Of a stretch of DNA of 64,000 bases, positions 34,129 to 43,557 are shown in pieces. Origin of the DNA: Klebsiella sp. RHBSTW-00484 (GTDB lineage: Bacteria; Pseudomonadota; Gammaproteobacteria; Enterobacterales; Enterobacteriaceae); NCBI RefSeq assembly GCF_013705725.1, contig NZ_CP055481.1:3782001-3846000 (forward strand). Direction: 5' to 3'. Made by a program: the position numbers and the translations under genes. Under the pieces are notes generated by a model. It did not search any database, was not told the DNA's origin, and was given only the letters and a program-made list of their open reading frames with translations. Positions within the stretch are counted from its first letter, which is position 1, and every line of letters begins with the position of its first letter.

Positions 34129-35166
34129 ATGAACAGACAACAACCCACCCCACCCGCCCATTGCACCTTTGAGCCTGAAGACTGGCTGCGCCTGGCGAAA
34201 TGCTGGCACCCGGTCGCCCGCGCCTGCGATATTGGCCCCGCGCCGGTGAAAGCCGTCCTGCTTGATGAGCAATTGGTTATCTATCGAATTAAGGGACAGG
34301 TGGTGGTCGCTCGCGACGTCTGCCCCCATCGCGGCGTGCCGCTGACGCTCGGTTTTCATGATGAGGAAGGGATCGTCTGCCCCTACCATGGCCTGCGCTT
34401 CGGCGAAGATGGCCGCTGTAACCGCATCCCTTCCAGTCCTGACCAGCCGGTGCCGGCAAAGCTTAACCTCACCTCTTTTGCGATGGAGGAGCGCTATGGG
34501 CTGATCTGGACCTGCCTGGCCTTCGACCCGGAAAATCCCATGCCGCTACCGGTGATGCCGCACTGGCACGACGACGGCTTCCAGCAAATTAACTGCCCGG
34601 CATTTGAAGTCAACGGCTTTGCGGGCCGCCAGGTAGAGGGCTTTCTTGATGTCGCCCATTTTGCGTGGATCCATACCGATACCTTCGCCGACCCGGATAA
34701 TCAGGTGGTGCCGAACTACAATCCGCAGGAAACGGCGTTTGGTTTTATCGCCGATTACTGGAGTTCGGTCGGCAACTATCCCGCCAGCTCCGAATTTCGC
34801 GCGCCGGAAGGCTTCCAGTGGCTGCGCCGTTTCGAGATGCATCTGCCGTTTACCGCCACCCTGACGATTCATTTCCCCGGTGACGCCAGGCTGGTGATTA
34901 TGAACGCCGCCTCACCGGTTTCCTCGCGGATAACCCAGATGTTCGCACCCATCGCACGCAATTTCGACCTGCACGTGCCGGTGGAAGATGTCCACGCGTT
35001 TAACCTGCGCGTCTTTGAGGAAGATCGCCTGATGGTGGAGACCCAGCGCCCGGAAAGATTACCGCTGGATTTAACCCTCGAAGCGCATATCCCCGCCGAT
35101 CGCAGCTCTATCGCCTATCGGCGCGGGCTGAAGAAAATGGGCTTCGGCGACTTTTTCCTCGTCTGA
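34129..35166 (+). CDS. hpxD: Rieske oxygenase component of hypoxanthine/xanthine oxidation
   Basis: The 345-residue protein has a Rieske [2Fe-2S] motif CPHRG...CPYHG (about residues 65-87) and the mononuclear iron site in FLDVAHFAWIHTDTF. With its reductase HpxE it oxidises hypoxanthine and xanthine to urate in Klebsiella. The gene is intact, but the sequence downstream is an IS3-family element 13 bases past the stop, and no hpxE is found in the window. Electron supply is therefore in doubt. Confidence 0.9.
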   Translation: MNRQQPTPPAHCTFEPEDWLRLAKCWHPVARACDIGPAPVKAVLLDEQLVIYRIKGQVVVARDVCPHRGVPLTLGFHDEEGIVCPYHGLRFGEDGRCNRIPSSPDQPVPAKLNLTSFAMEERYGLIWTCLAFDPENPMPLPVMPHWHDDGFQQINCPAFEVNGFAGRQVEGFLDVAHFAWIHTDTFADPDNQVVPNYNPQETAFGFIADYWSSVGNYPASSEFRAPEGFQWLRRFEMHLPFTATLTIHFPGDARLVIMNAASPVSSRITQMFAPIARNFDLHVPVEDVHAFNLRVFEEDRLMVETQRPERLPLDLTLEAHIPADRSSIAYRRGLKKMGFGDFFLV

Positions 35167-35194
35167 GTGGAGAATCATTGTAAGCACACCCGTT

Positions 35195-36079
35195 TTAGTT
35201 CCACGCACTTTTTGAGATTTCCGGGGTTTCAGCCATCAGCCGGTACTCTTCCGGTGTCAGGTTATTCAGGGATTCGTGGGGGCGCTCGCCGTTATATTCA
35301 GCCAGCCAGCGCTCTGTAATTTCCCGTGCTTCATTCAGTGTTCTGAACAGATAAAAATCCAGTATTTCTGTCCGGTATGTCCGGTTGAACCGTTCGATAA
35401 AGGCATTCTGCGTTGGCTTGCCGGGCCTGATAAATTCCAGCATTACACCATGTTCTTCTGCCCATTGTGCCAGTGTCAGCGAGACCAGCTCCGGGCCGTT
35501 ATCCATCCGCATCTTCAGCGGATATCCGCGGTTTGCCACGATCCTGTCCAGCACTCTCACGACCCGCTGCGCCGGGATATTCAGGTCAATTTCGATCGCC
35601 AGTGCTTCGCGGTTAAAATCATCCACCACGTTAAAAGTCCGGAAGCGTCTGCCGCACACCAGCGCATCGTGCATAAAATCGATGGACCAGCTCTGGTTCA
35701 TCGCCTCTGGCGTCGCCAGCGGAGCAGGATTGTGCACCGGCAGACGCTGTTTTCCCTTACGGCGAAAATTCAGTTTCAGCAGGCAGTAAATCCGGTGAAC
35801 GCGTTTATGGTTCCAGGTGTTACCCTGCCTGCGCAGCACCTGAAAAAGCTTCTTAAATCCGTAGCGGGGATAGCGTTCAGCCGCCTCTGTCAGCTTCTGG
35901 ATCACCGGTTCATCGCGCCGGGTATCGGGCTGATAAAAATATACCGTCCTGCTCAGCGATAATGTCCTGCACGCCTGGCGAATGCTCATGGCAAATTGTG
36001 CCGTCAGATAGCTGACGAGCTCCCGCTTTATCGCTGGTTTTAAAGCTTTTTTTCGATAACGTCTTTCAGTGCACGGCAC
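35195..36079 (-). CDS. IS3-family transposase OrfB
   Basis: This rve integrase-core protein carries the DDE triad in WSIDFMHDAL, KMRMDNGPEL and TQNAFIERFNRTYR, preceded by an HTH_21 segment (YPRYGFKKLFQVLRRQG). It is made by frameshifting from orfA: a slippery A7G (36053-36046) lies in the overlap. The frame appears intact. Confidence 0.92.
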   Translation of the reverse strand: MPCTERRYRKKALKPAIKRELVSYLTAQFAMSIRQACRTLSLSRTVYFYQPDTRRDEPVIQKLTEAAERYPRYGFKKLFQVLRRQGNTWNHKRVHRIYCLLKLNFRRKGKQRLPVHNPAPLATPEAMNQSWSIDFMHDALVCGRRFRTFNVVDDFNREALAIEIDLNIPAQRVVRVLDRIVANRGYPLKMRMDNGPELVSLTLAQWAEEHGVMLEFIRPGKPTQNAFIERFNRTYRTEILDFYLFRTLNEAREITERWLAEYNGERPHESLNNLTPEEYRLMAETPEISKSAWN

Positions 36080-36306
36080 TCGAGACTCAGGTCCGCAAAC
36101 ATCTGTTTAAGCCGGCGGTTCTCGTCCTCAAGATCTTTGATTTTTTTGATATCAGCGGCTTCCATCCCACCATATTTCGCCTTCCAGTTGTAGTAACTGG
36201 CTTCGGAAATAGCGGCTTCGCGACACACATCTTTGACGGTCCTGCCAGCTTCGACGGATTTCAGGACGGCGATGATCTGGTGCTCGGTGAATCGGATCTT
36301 ACGCAT
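36040..36306 (-). CDS. IS3-family transposase OrfA
   Basis: This 88-residue helix-turn-helix protein starts MRKIRFTEHQIIAVLKSVEAGRTVKDVCREAAIS and ends in a leucine-zipper-like helix (DLEDENRRLKQMFADLSLECRALKDVIEKKL). It overlaps orfB by 40 bases and provides the DNA-binding part of the OrfAB fusion transposase. Confidence 0.92.
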   Translation of the reverse strand: MRKIRFTEHQIIAVLKSVEAGRTVKDVCREAAISEASYYNWKAKYGGMEAADIKKIKDLEDENRRLKQMFADLSLECRALKDVIEKKL

Positions 36307-36452
36307 AGCGATCTCCTCAGGGGACATAATCAGTATGTCGGAAGATCTCTAAAAGTGAATGGTTCGTTTTTCAGGGATACTTACATTGGTGTACGACAGG
36401 AAGGTAAAGATCACCCCTTCTCTCGATGCCCCACTTCTTGAAAAACAGGCAT

Positions 36453-36482
36453 AAAAAAACCCGCTCAGGCGGGCTTTTTTTG
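36453..36482. terminator. Bidirectional rho-independent terminator
   Basis: CCCGC-TCAG-GCGGG is flanked by seven A on the left and seven T on the right, so it works in both directions. It lies between the IS3 element and serT, probably a survivor of the original end of the operon at this place. Confidence 0.85.
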
Positions 36483-36542
36483 GTCTTGAACCTCAAAATA
36501 TTCCAACAGAATATTCCAACAGTATTCCAATACCCCAAAGCA

Positions 36543-36577
36543 ACAAGGGGTTACCTTTCGGTAACCCCTTGTTTTAT
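36543..36577 (-). terminator. Terminator-like hairpin after serT
   Basis: AAGGGGTTACC pairs with GGTAACCCCTT around TTTC/GAAA, directly past the 3' end of the tRNA gene on the minus strand. A T-rich tract follows only on the plus strand, so it may also act for transcription from the left. Confidence 0.7.
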
Positions 36578-36578
36578 T

Positions 36579-36666
36579 TGGCGGAAGCGTAGAGATTCGA
36601 ACTCTAGAACCCTTTCGGGTCGCCGGTTTTCAAGACCGGTGCCTTCAACCGCTCGGCCACGCTTCC
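36579..36666 (-). tRNA. serT: tRNA-Ser (anticodon TGA)
   Basis: The 88-base gene runs on the minus strand from GGAAGCGTGGCCGAGC to CGCTTCCGCCA. The acceptor stem pairs, the long variable arm (CGACCCGAAAGGGTTC-type) marks a class II tRNA, and the anticodon loop CTTGAAA gives TGA. The encoded CCA is present. Gene order with yccA matches serT of enterobacteria. Confidence 0.97.
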
Positions 36667-36676
36667 AATGAGGCGC

Positions 36677-36705
36677 ACTATAAACACCTCCGTTCGGGCT
36701 GTAAA
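36677..36705 (-). promoter_or_regulatory. serT promoter
   Basis: On the minus strand TTTACA (36705-36700) and TATAGT (36682-36677) are spaced by 17 bp, followed by a GC-rich GCGCC discriminator typical of stringently controlled tRNA promoters, ten bases before the mature 5' end. Confidence 0.8.
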
Positions 36706-36769
36706 GCACGATTTTATTCAACCGCCTTAAAAATAAACAAAATCGTGCTATTCGCCTGAAATTCAGGCG
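36705..36769 (-). terminator. Two hairpins after the OppA-type gene
   Basis: CGCCTGAA paired with TTCAGGCG (36753-36769) and AGCACGATTTT paired with AAAATCGTGCT (36705-36749) follow the stop of the peptide-binding protein gene on the minus strand. The second borders the serT -35 box. They probably end that transcript before serT. Confidence 0.5.
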
Positions 36770-36807
36770 GTTTGCGCAGAATTTCAGCGAAAAGCACCGT
36801 CTCTGCG

Positions 36808-38436
36808 TTAGTGTTTTTTGATGTACATATCTTTGGTGTAGTAATACCCCAGCTTGTCAGGCATGAACCCACCCACCCACGGCTTCACCAGGTGTGTGCG
36901 CACATAGTGATAAACCGGAACGGCAGGTACATCCTGCCCCAACATATCCTCGGCCTGCTGGTAGAACTTACCTCGGGTCGCCGCATCAGCCGCTTTGGCC
37001 GCATTATGCAGCGCCTCATCGTAGGCAGGATTGCTGTATTGGGTAGTGTTTTCACTATCGCCAGTACGGAAGTTATTAAGGAAAGTCGCCGCGTCATCAT
37101 AATCGGCAATCCACGAATAGCGCACAGCGTCAAAATTATGCGTATGCATGGTATCGAGCATGGTCTTCCACTCCTGGTTTTGCAGCTTGACCTCAACGCC
37201 AAGATTCTTTTTCCACATCGAACTGGCAGCAATGGCAATTCTCTGGTGCGATTCCGAAGTGTTGTAGAGCAGATAAAACACCAGTGGATGGGCCTCATTA
37301 TAGCCCGCCTCATTCAGCAGCTTTTTCGCCTCGGCAATACGTTTATCGCGCGGCCAGCTGGCATACTCCGGGTTTTGCAGTTTGACTCCACCAACTTCCG
37401 GCTGACTGATAAGCCATGCCGGACGCTGTCCCTGCCCCAGCACCTTCTCGGCGATAATATCTTTGTCGAGCGCCATATTCAGCGCGCGACGTACACGGGG
37501 ATCGTTAAACGGTGGACGGGTGGTATTGAACTCGTAATAGTAGGTTGCCAGCTGCGGCGAAACATCCAACTGATTACCAATGGTTTTCTTAAGCTGGGCA
37601 AACTGATTAATCGGCACGGTATAAACAATATCGATCTCACCAGCTTTATAGCGATTCACATCGGCGGCTTCGGAGCTTATCGGCAGACATGTCACCTTAT
37701 TGATAACGGTATGCGCATTGTCCCAGTAGCGCGGATTGCGCTCGGCCACGATGCGTTCATTCACTACCCAGGTTGAGAGCTTATAGGGACCGCTGGTCAC
37801 CATGTGCTCCGGCTTAGTCCACTTATCGCCATAACGCGCGATGAGCACTTTATCGAGTGGAACCATCGAAGGGTGTGCCAGCATTGCCAGGAACGCCGCA
37901 TTCGGCTGATTCAAAGTTACCTCAAGAGTCGTGTCATCAATGGCTTTCACCCCCAGCGTCTCGGGCGTTTTTTGCCCTCGCGCGATCTCCGCAGCGTTGA
38001 CGATATGCATGTTACCAGGATAACTCGCATAGGGGGAAGCGGTAAGCGGTGAGACCAGGCGCTGCCAGCTCCAGACAACATCCTGCGCGGTGATTGCCGA
38101 ACCGTCGGACCAGGTCACTCCTGGGCGTAAATGAAATGTCCAGACGGTGTTATCCTTATTTTCCCATTTTTCCGCCAGTCGAGGCTGGATCTCCCCCGCC
38201 GGTGAAACGCTAACCAATCCTTCAAAGAGATCGCTGAGGATATTAAACTCAACGTCACTTTCGACTTTATGCGGATCCAGCGATGATGGCTCGCTACCGT
38301 TATTTCTGACTAACTCCTGCTTCTCTGCCAATACCGTTCCCGGCGGCACATGGGCGGCCAGCGCCGGGATTACCATTGAGAACAGGCCGACCGCCAGTAA
38401 CACACGTGTGATGTGATTATATTTTTGTGATTTCAT
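36808..38436 (-). CDS. OppA/MppA-type periplasmic peptide-binding protein
   Basis: The 542-residue family-5 solute-binding protein has a signal peptide ending near PALAA and the motif NNGSEPSSLDPHKVESDVEFNILSDLFEGL. Length and motifs match OppA of enterobacteria. No permease or ATPase genes are nearby, so it is an orphan receptor that probably feeds another Opp/Dpp transporter, as MppA does. The promoter must lie in the 267-base gap before yccA. Confidence 0.9.
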   Translation of the reverse strand: MKSQKYNHITRVLLAVGLFSMVIPALAAHVPPGTVLAEKQELVRNNGSEPSSLDPHKVESDVEFNILSDLFEGLVSVSPAGEIQPRLAEKWENKDNTVWTFHLRPGVTWSDGSAITAQDVVWSWQRLVSPLTASPYASYPGNMHIVNAAEIARGQKTPETLGVKAIDDTTLEVTLNQPNAAFLAMLAHPSMVPLDKVLIARYGDKWTKPEHMVTSGPYKLSTWVVNERIVAERNPRYWDNAHTVINKVTCLPISSEAADVNRYKAGEIDIVYTVPINQFAQLKKTIGNQLDVSPQLATYYYEFNTTRPPFNDPRVRRALNMALDKDIIAEKVLGQGQRPAWLISQPEVGGVKLQNPEYASWPRDKRIAEAKKLLNEAGYNEAHPLVFYLLYNTSESHQRIAIAASSMWKKNLGVEVKLQNQEWKTMLDTMHTHNFDAVRYSWIADYDDAATFLNNFRTGDSENTTQYSNPAYDEALHNAAKAADAATRGKFYQQAEDMLGQDVPAVPVYHYVRTHLVKPWVGGFMPDKLGYYYTKDMYIKKH

Positions 38437-38703
38437 ATCCCTTGCCTTTATTACGTTTGGTTTGTACCCTCTCCAGACTTAGTCGTAGAATGGCAATAAC
38501 ACAATATTTTTCAGTTACTTATCAGGTTTAGATCTAATTTTTCAAACTGAACATAAGAACATGCTATTCACGTGATATTTTACGGAATAATATGCTATAC
38601 AAAGCCGTTCAGGGCTAAGTAAAGATGGGTAAAAGCACTATGGCTTCAGCTCTGCTTTTTTTATGCTTGGTTATTAATTACATCTGTCATAAGAGAGTGA
38701 CTC

Positions 38704-39363
38704 ATGGATCGTATAATTACATCGTCGCGTGACCGTTCATCGCTGCTCAGCACGCACAAAGTTCTGCGAAACACCTATTTCCTGCTTAGCCTGACGCTGG
38801 CATTCTCCGCCATTACGGCGACGGCCAGCACCGTGCTAATGCTACCTTCTCCTGGTCTGATTTTGACGCTGGTCGGTATGTATGGCCTGATGTTCCTGAC
38901 CTATAAAACAGCGAATAAGCCGGTCGGTATTCTGTCGGCATTCGCCTTTACTGGCTTCCTGGGTTATATCCTGGGGCCAATGCTTAACGCTTACCTGTCT
39001 GCAGGCATGGGCGATTTGATTGGTCTGGCGCTGGGCGGTACCGCGCTGGTGTTCTTCTGCTGCTCGGCCTACGTGCTGACCACGCGCAAAGATATGTCTT
39101 TCCTTGGCGGGATGCTGATGGCGGGCGTGGTGGTCGTGCTTATCGGTATGGTCGCGAACATTTTCCTGCAGTTGCCAGCTCTGCACCTGGCGATCAGCGC
39201 GGTGTTTATCCTGATTTCTTCAGGCGCCATCCTGTTTGAGACCAGCAACATCATCCGCGGCGGTGAAACCAACTACATCCGTGCGACCGTTAGCCTGTAC
39301 GTCTCGCTGTACAACATCTTCGTCAGCCTGCTGAGCATCCTTGGCTTCGCCAGCAGAGACTAA
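38704..39363 (+). CDS. yccA: Bax1-I family inner-membrane protein YccA
   Basis: The 219-residue protein has seven hydrophobic segments and the BI-1 family ending. In Escherichia coli YccA is a substrate and modulator of the FtsH protease. GAGAGTGACTC precedes the ATG, and a strong terminator follows at 39383. Position between serT and tusE is the conserved core order. Confidence 0.96.
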   Translation: MDRIITSSRDRSSLLSTHKVLRNTYFLLSLTLAFSAITATASTVLMLPSPGLILTLVGMYGLMFLTYKTANKPVGILSAFAFTGFLGYILGPMLNAYLSAGMGDLIGLALGGTALVFFCCSAYVLTTRKDMSFLGGMLMAGVVVVLIGMVANIFLQLPALHLAISAVFILISSGAILFETSNIIRGGETNYIRATVSLYVSLYNIFVSLLSILGFASRD

Positions 39364-39382
39364 CCTTCTCCCCGACAGTTCC

Positions 39383-39411
39383 GAGGCCCCGCTTATGCGG
39401 GGCCTTATTTT
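39383..39411 (+). terminator. Rho-independent terminator after yccA
   Basis: AGGCCCCGC-TTAT-GCGGGGCCT is followed by TATTTTTTG. Confidence 0.92.
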
Positions 39412-39451
39412 TTGCTACACTGCCGCCAGTTTCAGCGGTATGTGAAAAATT

Positions 39452-39781
39452 ATGTTTATCTTTGAAGACAATGAAATTGAGACCGATAACGACGGTTATC
39501 TGAAAGATACCACCCAGTGGAATGAAGCGATGGCGATAGTTATCGCTGGGCAGGAAGGGATTACCCTGTCCGCTGAGCATTGGGAAGTGGTGCGCTTTGT
39601 GCGCGATTTTTACCTGGAGTTCAACACTTCACCAGCCATTCGTATGCTGGTGAAAGCGATGGCGAATAAGTTCGGCGAAGAGAAAGGCAACAGCCGCTAC
39701 CTTTACCGTCTGTTCCCGAAAGGCCCGGCTAAGCAGGCGACAAAAATTGCCGGGCTGCCCAAACCGGTCAAATGCATCTAA
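39452..39781 (+). CDS. tusE: Sulfurtransferase TusE (DsrC family)
   Basis: The 109-residue DsrC-like protein ends KPVKCI, with the penultimate cysteine that accepts sulphur. It passes sulphur from TusBCD to MnmA during 2-thiouridine synthesis on tRNA. It converges with and overlaps the end of yccX by four bases. Confidence 0.96.
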   Translation: MFIFEDNEIETDNDGYLKDTTQWNEAMAIVIAGQEGITLSAEHWEVVRFVRDFYLEFNTSPAIRMLVKAMANKFGEEKGNSRYLYRLFPKGPAKQATKIAGLPKPVKCI

Positions 39782-40059
39782 TACAGAATGGCGAATTTTA
39801 GCCACTCTCTGGTGGGTTGATGGGGTTCTGCCAGCACTCTGTCGACCCGCGCGCTGCGTGGCCCACCGGCCTTCAGCCAGTCAATTAACTTATCCACCTG
39901 CTGAGATTCGCCACAGGCGAGAACCTCCACGCCACCGTCATCAAGATTACGCGCATAACCCGTTAGCCCGAGCCGTAGCGCCTCACGCTGGGTTGAATAG
40001 CGAAAGCCGACGCCCTGAACGGAGCCGTATACCCACGCCATCGTGCAAACCGTTGCCAT
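39778..40059 (-). CDS. yccX: Acylphosphatase
   Basis: The 93-residue protein has the acylphosphatase signature [13 protein letters not shown] with the catalytic Arg, and [13 protein letters not shown] with the catalytic Asn. It hydrolyses acyl phosphates. It overlaps the tail of tusE, as in related enterobacteria. Confidence 0.96.
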   Translation of the reverse strand: MATVCTMAWVYGSVQGVGFRYSTQREALRLGLTGYARNLDDGGVEVLACGESQQVDKLIDWLKAGGPRSARVDRVLAEPHQPTREWLKFAILY

Positions 40060-40194
40060 GTTCCCTCTCCTTTTCGGCTAATGAACTCATTACTGAGGAT
40101 AGCAAATTCTTTCAATGTACATGCTTGGGCAATACGCCATAATGCTGGCGAAAACGGGCGGTAGATACTCCGCATCAGGCCACCCTTAATTTGT

Positions 40195-40747
40195 TTATCG
40201 CCCGGCTATAGCCGTTAATTCCGCACTGGCGATTACGTGGCTATGCAACATAAAACCGACATTGCCCACTTGCTTCACCATCAATGGGCAATGTCGGCGT
40301 GTCGAGCGCCCACACCGTAAAGCGATAGCGATGAGGTTTATCCCCGGCAGGTGGACACGCGCCGCCAAAACCCGCATAACCAAAGTCATTACGCCCTTGT
40401 ACCGCCCCGACAGGCAGTTTTACGTTATTTTTATCGCCAGCGCCAGCGGGCAAACTCGCCACCTGTGCGGCGATATTGACGACCGTTCAGTGCCACCAGC
40501 CGCTGCCGGTTGGCGCATCCGGGTCGTAAGCGGTCACTGCAAAACTGCGGGTGCCCGCAGGCGCATTTTTCCAGGCGATTTGCGGCGAGATATTTCCGCC
40601 TGAGCAGCCAAAGCCGCCAAACCAGTGCGCCTGCGCCAGAGTCGCACCTTCGCGCATATCCGCACTGCTGACGCTAAAGGGGGCGGCAATCGCCACGCCG
40701 CTCATCATAGCCATTATCGCAGCCACTAATTTTAATTCTGTTTTCAT
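40195..40747 (-). pseudogene. Secreted YbhB/YbcL-type PEBP protein, broken
   Basis: The ATG at 40747 opens a signal peptide (MKTELKLVAAIMAMMSGVAIAAP) and the PEBP motif FGCSGGNISPQIAWKNAPAGTRSFAVTAYDPDAPTGSGWWH. A TGA at 40489-40487 then interrupts the frame where homologues have Trp (WWHW), and the same frame goes on with TVVNIAAQVASLPAG...GYAGFGGACPPAGDKPHRY. A later frameshift is needed to reach VGFMLHSHVIASAELTAIAGR and the stop at 40195. So there are two lesions: a nonsense change and a frameshift. It lies between yccX and rlmI. Confidence 0.85.
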
Positions 40748-40937
40748 TGTGTTTTCCTCCATGCGTGAGGAAAACACTGTAAGATCCCGGCGTGATTTTT
40801 ATTGTGCCAAAGCGCCTGTGTTTTGTGCCGAAACGCTCACCTGTCAATACCGGTGGAATGGTGCTTGCATCGGCCACTTGTGCTAACCTACGCGCCATTT
40901 TTCGGTGCCGACATCCCTGTTGCTTAAAGGTAGCCCC

Positions 40938-42140
40938 ATGACAGATTCCGTTTTTCCCCGCTTAGTGTTAACCAAAGGACGCGAGAAATCCCTGCTGCGT
41001 CGCCATCCATGGATTTTCTCCGGTGCTGTCGCCCGGATGGAAGGTAAAGCCCGTTCCGGTGAAACCATCGATATCGTTGATTCACAGGGAAAATGGCTGG
41101 CCCGCGGGGCGTTCTCTCCTTCTTCACAGATCCGCGCCCGCGTCTGGAGCTTTGATCGCGATGAAGCCATCGATAACGCCTTCTTCGAGCGTCGCCTGCA
41201 GCAGGCGCAAACCTGGCGCGAGTGTCTGGCGGCCCGCGACGGCCTTGATAGCTATCGTCTGATTGCCGGTGAATCCGACGGCCTGCCGGGCGTGACCATC
41301 GACCGTTTTGGCGACTTTTTTGTTCTGCAGCTGCTGAGCGCCGGTGCGGAATATCAGCGTGCGCCTATCGTTAGCGCGCTGCAAACGCTATTCCCGAACT
41401 GCTCTATCTACGATCGCAGCGACGTCGCGGTGCGCAAAAAAGAGGGTTTGGATCTGGCGCAAGGCCCGGTCGTCGGCGAACTGCCGCCTGCCCTGCTGCC
41501 GATTACCGAACATGGTATGCAGTTGTTGGTGGACATTCAGGGCGGTCACAAAACCGGTTATTACCTCGACCAGCGCGACAGCCGTCTGGCGACGCGTCGT
41601 TATGTTGCTGATAAGCGTGTGCTGAACTGCTTCTCCTATACCGGTGGTTTTGCCATTTCCGCATTGATGGGTGGCTGCAGTCAGGTGGTCAGCGTTGACA
41701 CCTCACAGGAAGCACTGGACGTCGCAAAACAGAACGTTGAGCTGAATAAGCTGGATCTGTCGAAAGCGGAGTTTGTCCGTGATGACGTCTTCAAGCTGCT
41801 GCGTAAATATCGCGATCAGGGCGAGAAGTTCGATGTGATTGTGATGGACCCGCCGAAGTTCGTTGAAAACAAAAGCCAGCTGATGGGCGCCTGCCGCGGC
41901 TATAAAGACATCAACATGCTGGCGATCCAGTTGTTGAACCCCGGCGGCGTGCTGCTGACCTTCTCCTGCTCCGGCCTGATGACCACCGATTTATTTCAGA
42001 AAATCATCGCCGATGCCGCCCTGGATGCCGGGCGTGATGTACAATTTATAGAACAGTTCCGTCAGGCTGCCGATCACCCGGTGATTGCAACCTACCCGGA
42101 AGGGCTGTATCTGAAAGGGTTTGCCTGCCGCATCATGTAA
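40938..42140 (+). CDS. rlmI: 23S rRNA m5C1962 methyltransferase
   Basis: The 400-residue protein has an N-terminal PUA domain ([24 protein letters not shown]) and a Rossmann methyltransferase domain with [21 protein letters not shown] and the catalytic cysteine in [10 protein letters not shown]. The ATG at 40938 has AAAGG seven bases upstream and is preferred to the GTG at 40905. Confidence 0.96.
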   Translation: MTDSVFPRLVLTKGREKSLLRRHPWIFSGAVARMEGKARSGETIDIVDSQGKWLARGAFSPSSQIRARVWSFDRDEAIDNAFFERRLQQAQTWRECLAARDGLDSYRLIAGESDGLPGVTIDRFGDFFVLQLLSAGAEYQRAPIVSALQTLFPNCSIYDRSDVAVRKKEGLDLAQGPVVGELPPALLPITEHGMQLLVDIQGGHKTGYYLDQRDSRLATRRYVADKRVLNCFSYTGGFAISALMGGCSQVVSVDTSQEALDVAKQNVELNKLDLSKAEFVRDDVFKLLRKYRDQGEKFDVIVMDPPKFVENKSQLMGACRGYKDINMLAIQLLNPGGVLLTFSCSGLMTTDLFQKIIADAALDAGRDVQFIEQFRQAADHPVIATYPEGLYLKGFACRIM

Positions 42141-42200
42141 GTTGAAAAGTGGATAATCTGCCCGCATATAGCAGGTAATCACGTTTCCCAGGAGGTGCTT

Positions 42201-42518
42201 ATGATAGCCAGCAAATTCGGTATCGGCCAACAGGTTCGCCACACGCTCCTGGGTTACCTGGGCGTCATTGTGGATGTCGATCCTGAGTACTCGCTCGCAG
42301 AGCCGGAAGAGGACGAAATCGCCGCTAACGACGAACTGCGCATGGCCCCCTGGTATCACGTGGTTATGGAAGACGATGATGGGCAGCCGGTTCACACTTA
42401 CCTTGCGGAAGCGCAGCTAAGCAGCGAATCCAGCGACGAACACCCTGAACAACCTTCAATGGATGAGCTGGCGAGAACGATTCGCCAGCAGCTTCAGGCG
42501 CCAAGGCTGCGGAATTAA
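42201..42518 (+). CDS. hspQ: Heat-shock protein HspQ
   Basis: The 105-residue product starts [31 protein letters not shown], which is diagnostic of HspQ, a specificity factor for Lon and promoter of DnaA degradation. AGGAGG lies ten bases before the ATG. The terminator at 42545 follows. Confidence 0.96.
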   Translation: MIASKFGIGQQVRHTLLGYLGVIVDVDPEYSLAEPEEDEIAANDELRMAPWYHVVMEDDDGQPVHTYLAEAQLSSESSDEHPEQPSMDELARTIRQQLQAPRLRN

Positions 42519-42544
42519 CCCCCTTAGTTTTATCCCAGCAGATA

Positions 42545-42574
42545 AAAGTCCTGCCCGAAAAGTCAGGACTTTTT
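42545..42574 (+). terminator. Rho-independent terminator after hspQ
   Basis: AAAGTCCTG pairs with CAGGACTTT, followed by TT. It lies between hspQ and the converging fimbrial operon and may serve both. Confidence 0.85.
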
Positions 42575-42591
42575 AGCGCTTCCACACAGCT

Positions 42592-43557
42592 TCAGTTGTA
42601 GGTTATGGTAAATGTCGCAGTGCCATTAGCGATACCGGCGATCACCCGGGAGCCGGTCTGATAGTAACGCGCTTTCAGCTTGACCACTTCATTGCCACCG
42701 TAGATAGATGTGTAGTAGTAAGTTTCCCGGCCAAATACCACCGCGCTTCCGCCATTGGGCTGATACCAGAGCTGAATACCTACCCCCGTTGCCGCCATAT
42801 CTCCCGGTTGAGAGTCCAACGTCATTACGCCAGGAGTACTGGAAACATCAGCATCGGCGTCTATTCGTACATTAATTTTGGCATCTTTATCACAGCTAAG
42901 AGGAATATTAAAAGGCTGCCATGGTGTCGCACTACCGGGGCCACTAAATTCAGATTTCAAATGTTTTCCCAAAGGTACATCAACCGTCGATGAAAGCAGC
43001 GTACAGGTTGGGATAACAATTCGCCCTCCCCCCATAACGCGTAATTCGCTGACATAATGATTCCCTACTCCATAAACCACATAGGTACCGGTTTGTAATG
43101 CGCCTGCGGAAATTGGGCCTGTTTTGATTAATTCCACCTGCCATTCTGGCCCTCCGTGCCAAATTAAATGAGTATCATTGCGTTGAACGACATCGTAAGG
43201 ATCTTTAGGTACCAGCACCGAGCCTCCTGTCGGATACAGCCAGTGAATCCTGATACCAACACCGGGGACATTGGTCGGCGCAATCCCATTCCCATCAGTC
43301 GCCCAGCCATTAATGTATTTAACCCCTCTGTTCGAACCCGCTGGGCAGGTAGCATATTGCTCGCCATTATGATTTTCACTTACCTTTGTTTCATAAAAAA
43401 CGCTACCCATCGGCAGGCTATTGGGTACCACAAATTGATTGGGGAAATTAAATATCAGTGGGCGGTTTTGCCAACCGTTAACCACCTGGCAATCAGCATT
43501 TGCGTCTATAGTGAGTGAAAAAAGCGCCAAAAGAATAAGATAACGAGCTATGTTCAT
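42592..43557 (-). CDS. FimH-like fimbrial tip adhesin
   Basis: The 321-residue protein has a signal peptide (MNIARYLILLALFSLTIDANA), an N-terminal lectin-like half and a C-terminal pilin half (CTLLSSTVDVPLGKH ... ARYYQTGSRVIAGIANGTATFTITYN) that ends in the donor-strand motif of fimbrial subunits. The two-domain build marks a tip adhesin. Its ATG overlaps the usher stop by one base (TGATG), so it is the last gene of the operon. The receptor is unknown. Confidence 0.9.
   Translation of the reverse strand: MNIARYLILLALFSLTIDANADCQVVNGWQNRPLIFNFPNQFVVPNSLPMGSVFYETKVSENHNGEQYATCPAGSNRGVKYINGWATDGNGIAPTNVPGVGIRIHWLYPTGGSVLVPKDPYDVVQRNDTHLIWHGGPEWQVELIKTGPISAGALQTGTYVVYGVGNHYVSELRVMGGGRIVIPTCTLLSSTVDVPLGKHLKSEFSGPGSATPWQPFNIPLSCDKDAKINVRIDADADVSSTPGVMTLDSQPGDMAATGVGIQLWYQPNGGSAVVFGRETYYYTSIYGGNEVVKLKARYYQTGSRVIAGIANGTATFTITYN

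Larger units (their letters stand above)
35179..36385 (-). mobile_element. IS3-family insertion sequence (IS407-like), 1207 bp
   Basis: The ends start TGTAAGCACACCCGTTTTAG and, inverted, TGTAAGTATCCCTGAAAAAC. Inside are overlapping orfA and orfB on the minus strand. The flanks (AATCAT on the left, TTGGTG on the right) show no target duplication, as after an IS-mediated adjacent deletion. The left flank retains TGAGTGGAGAATCATT just after hpxD, which contains a plausible ribosome-binding site for a lost next gene. Confidence 0.9.

Noticed and set aside
36579..36666. Integrative element using serT as attachment site
   Set aside because: No integrase gene and no second copy of the tRNA 3' end is found in the window.
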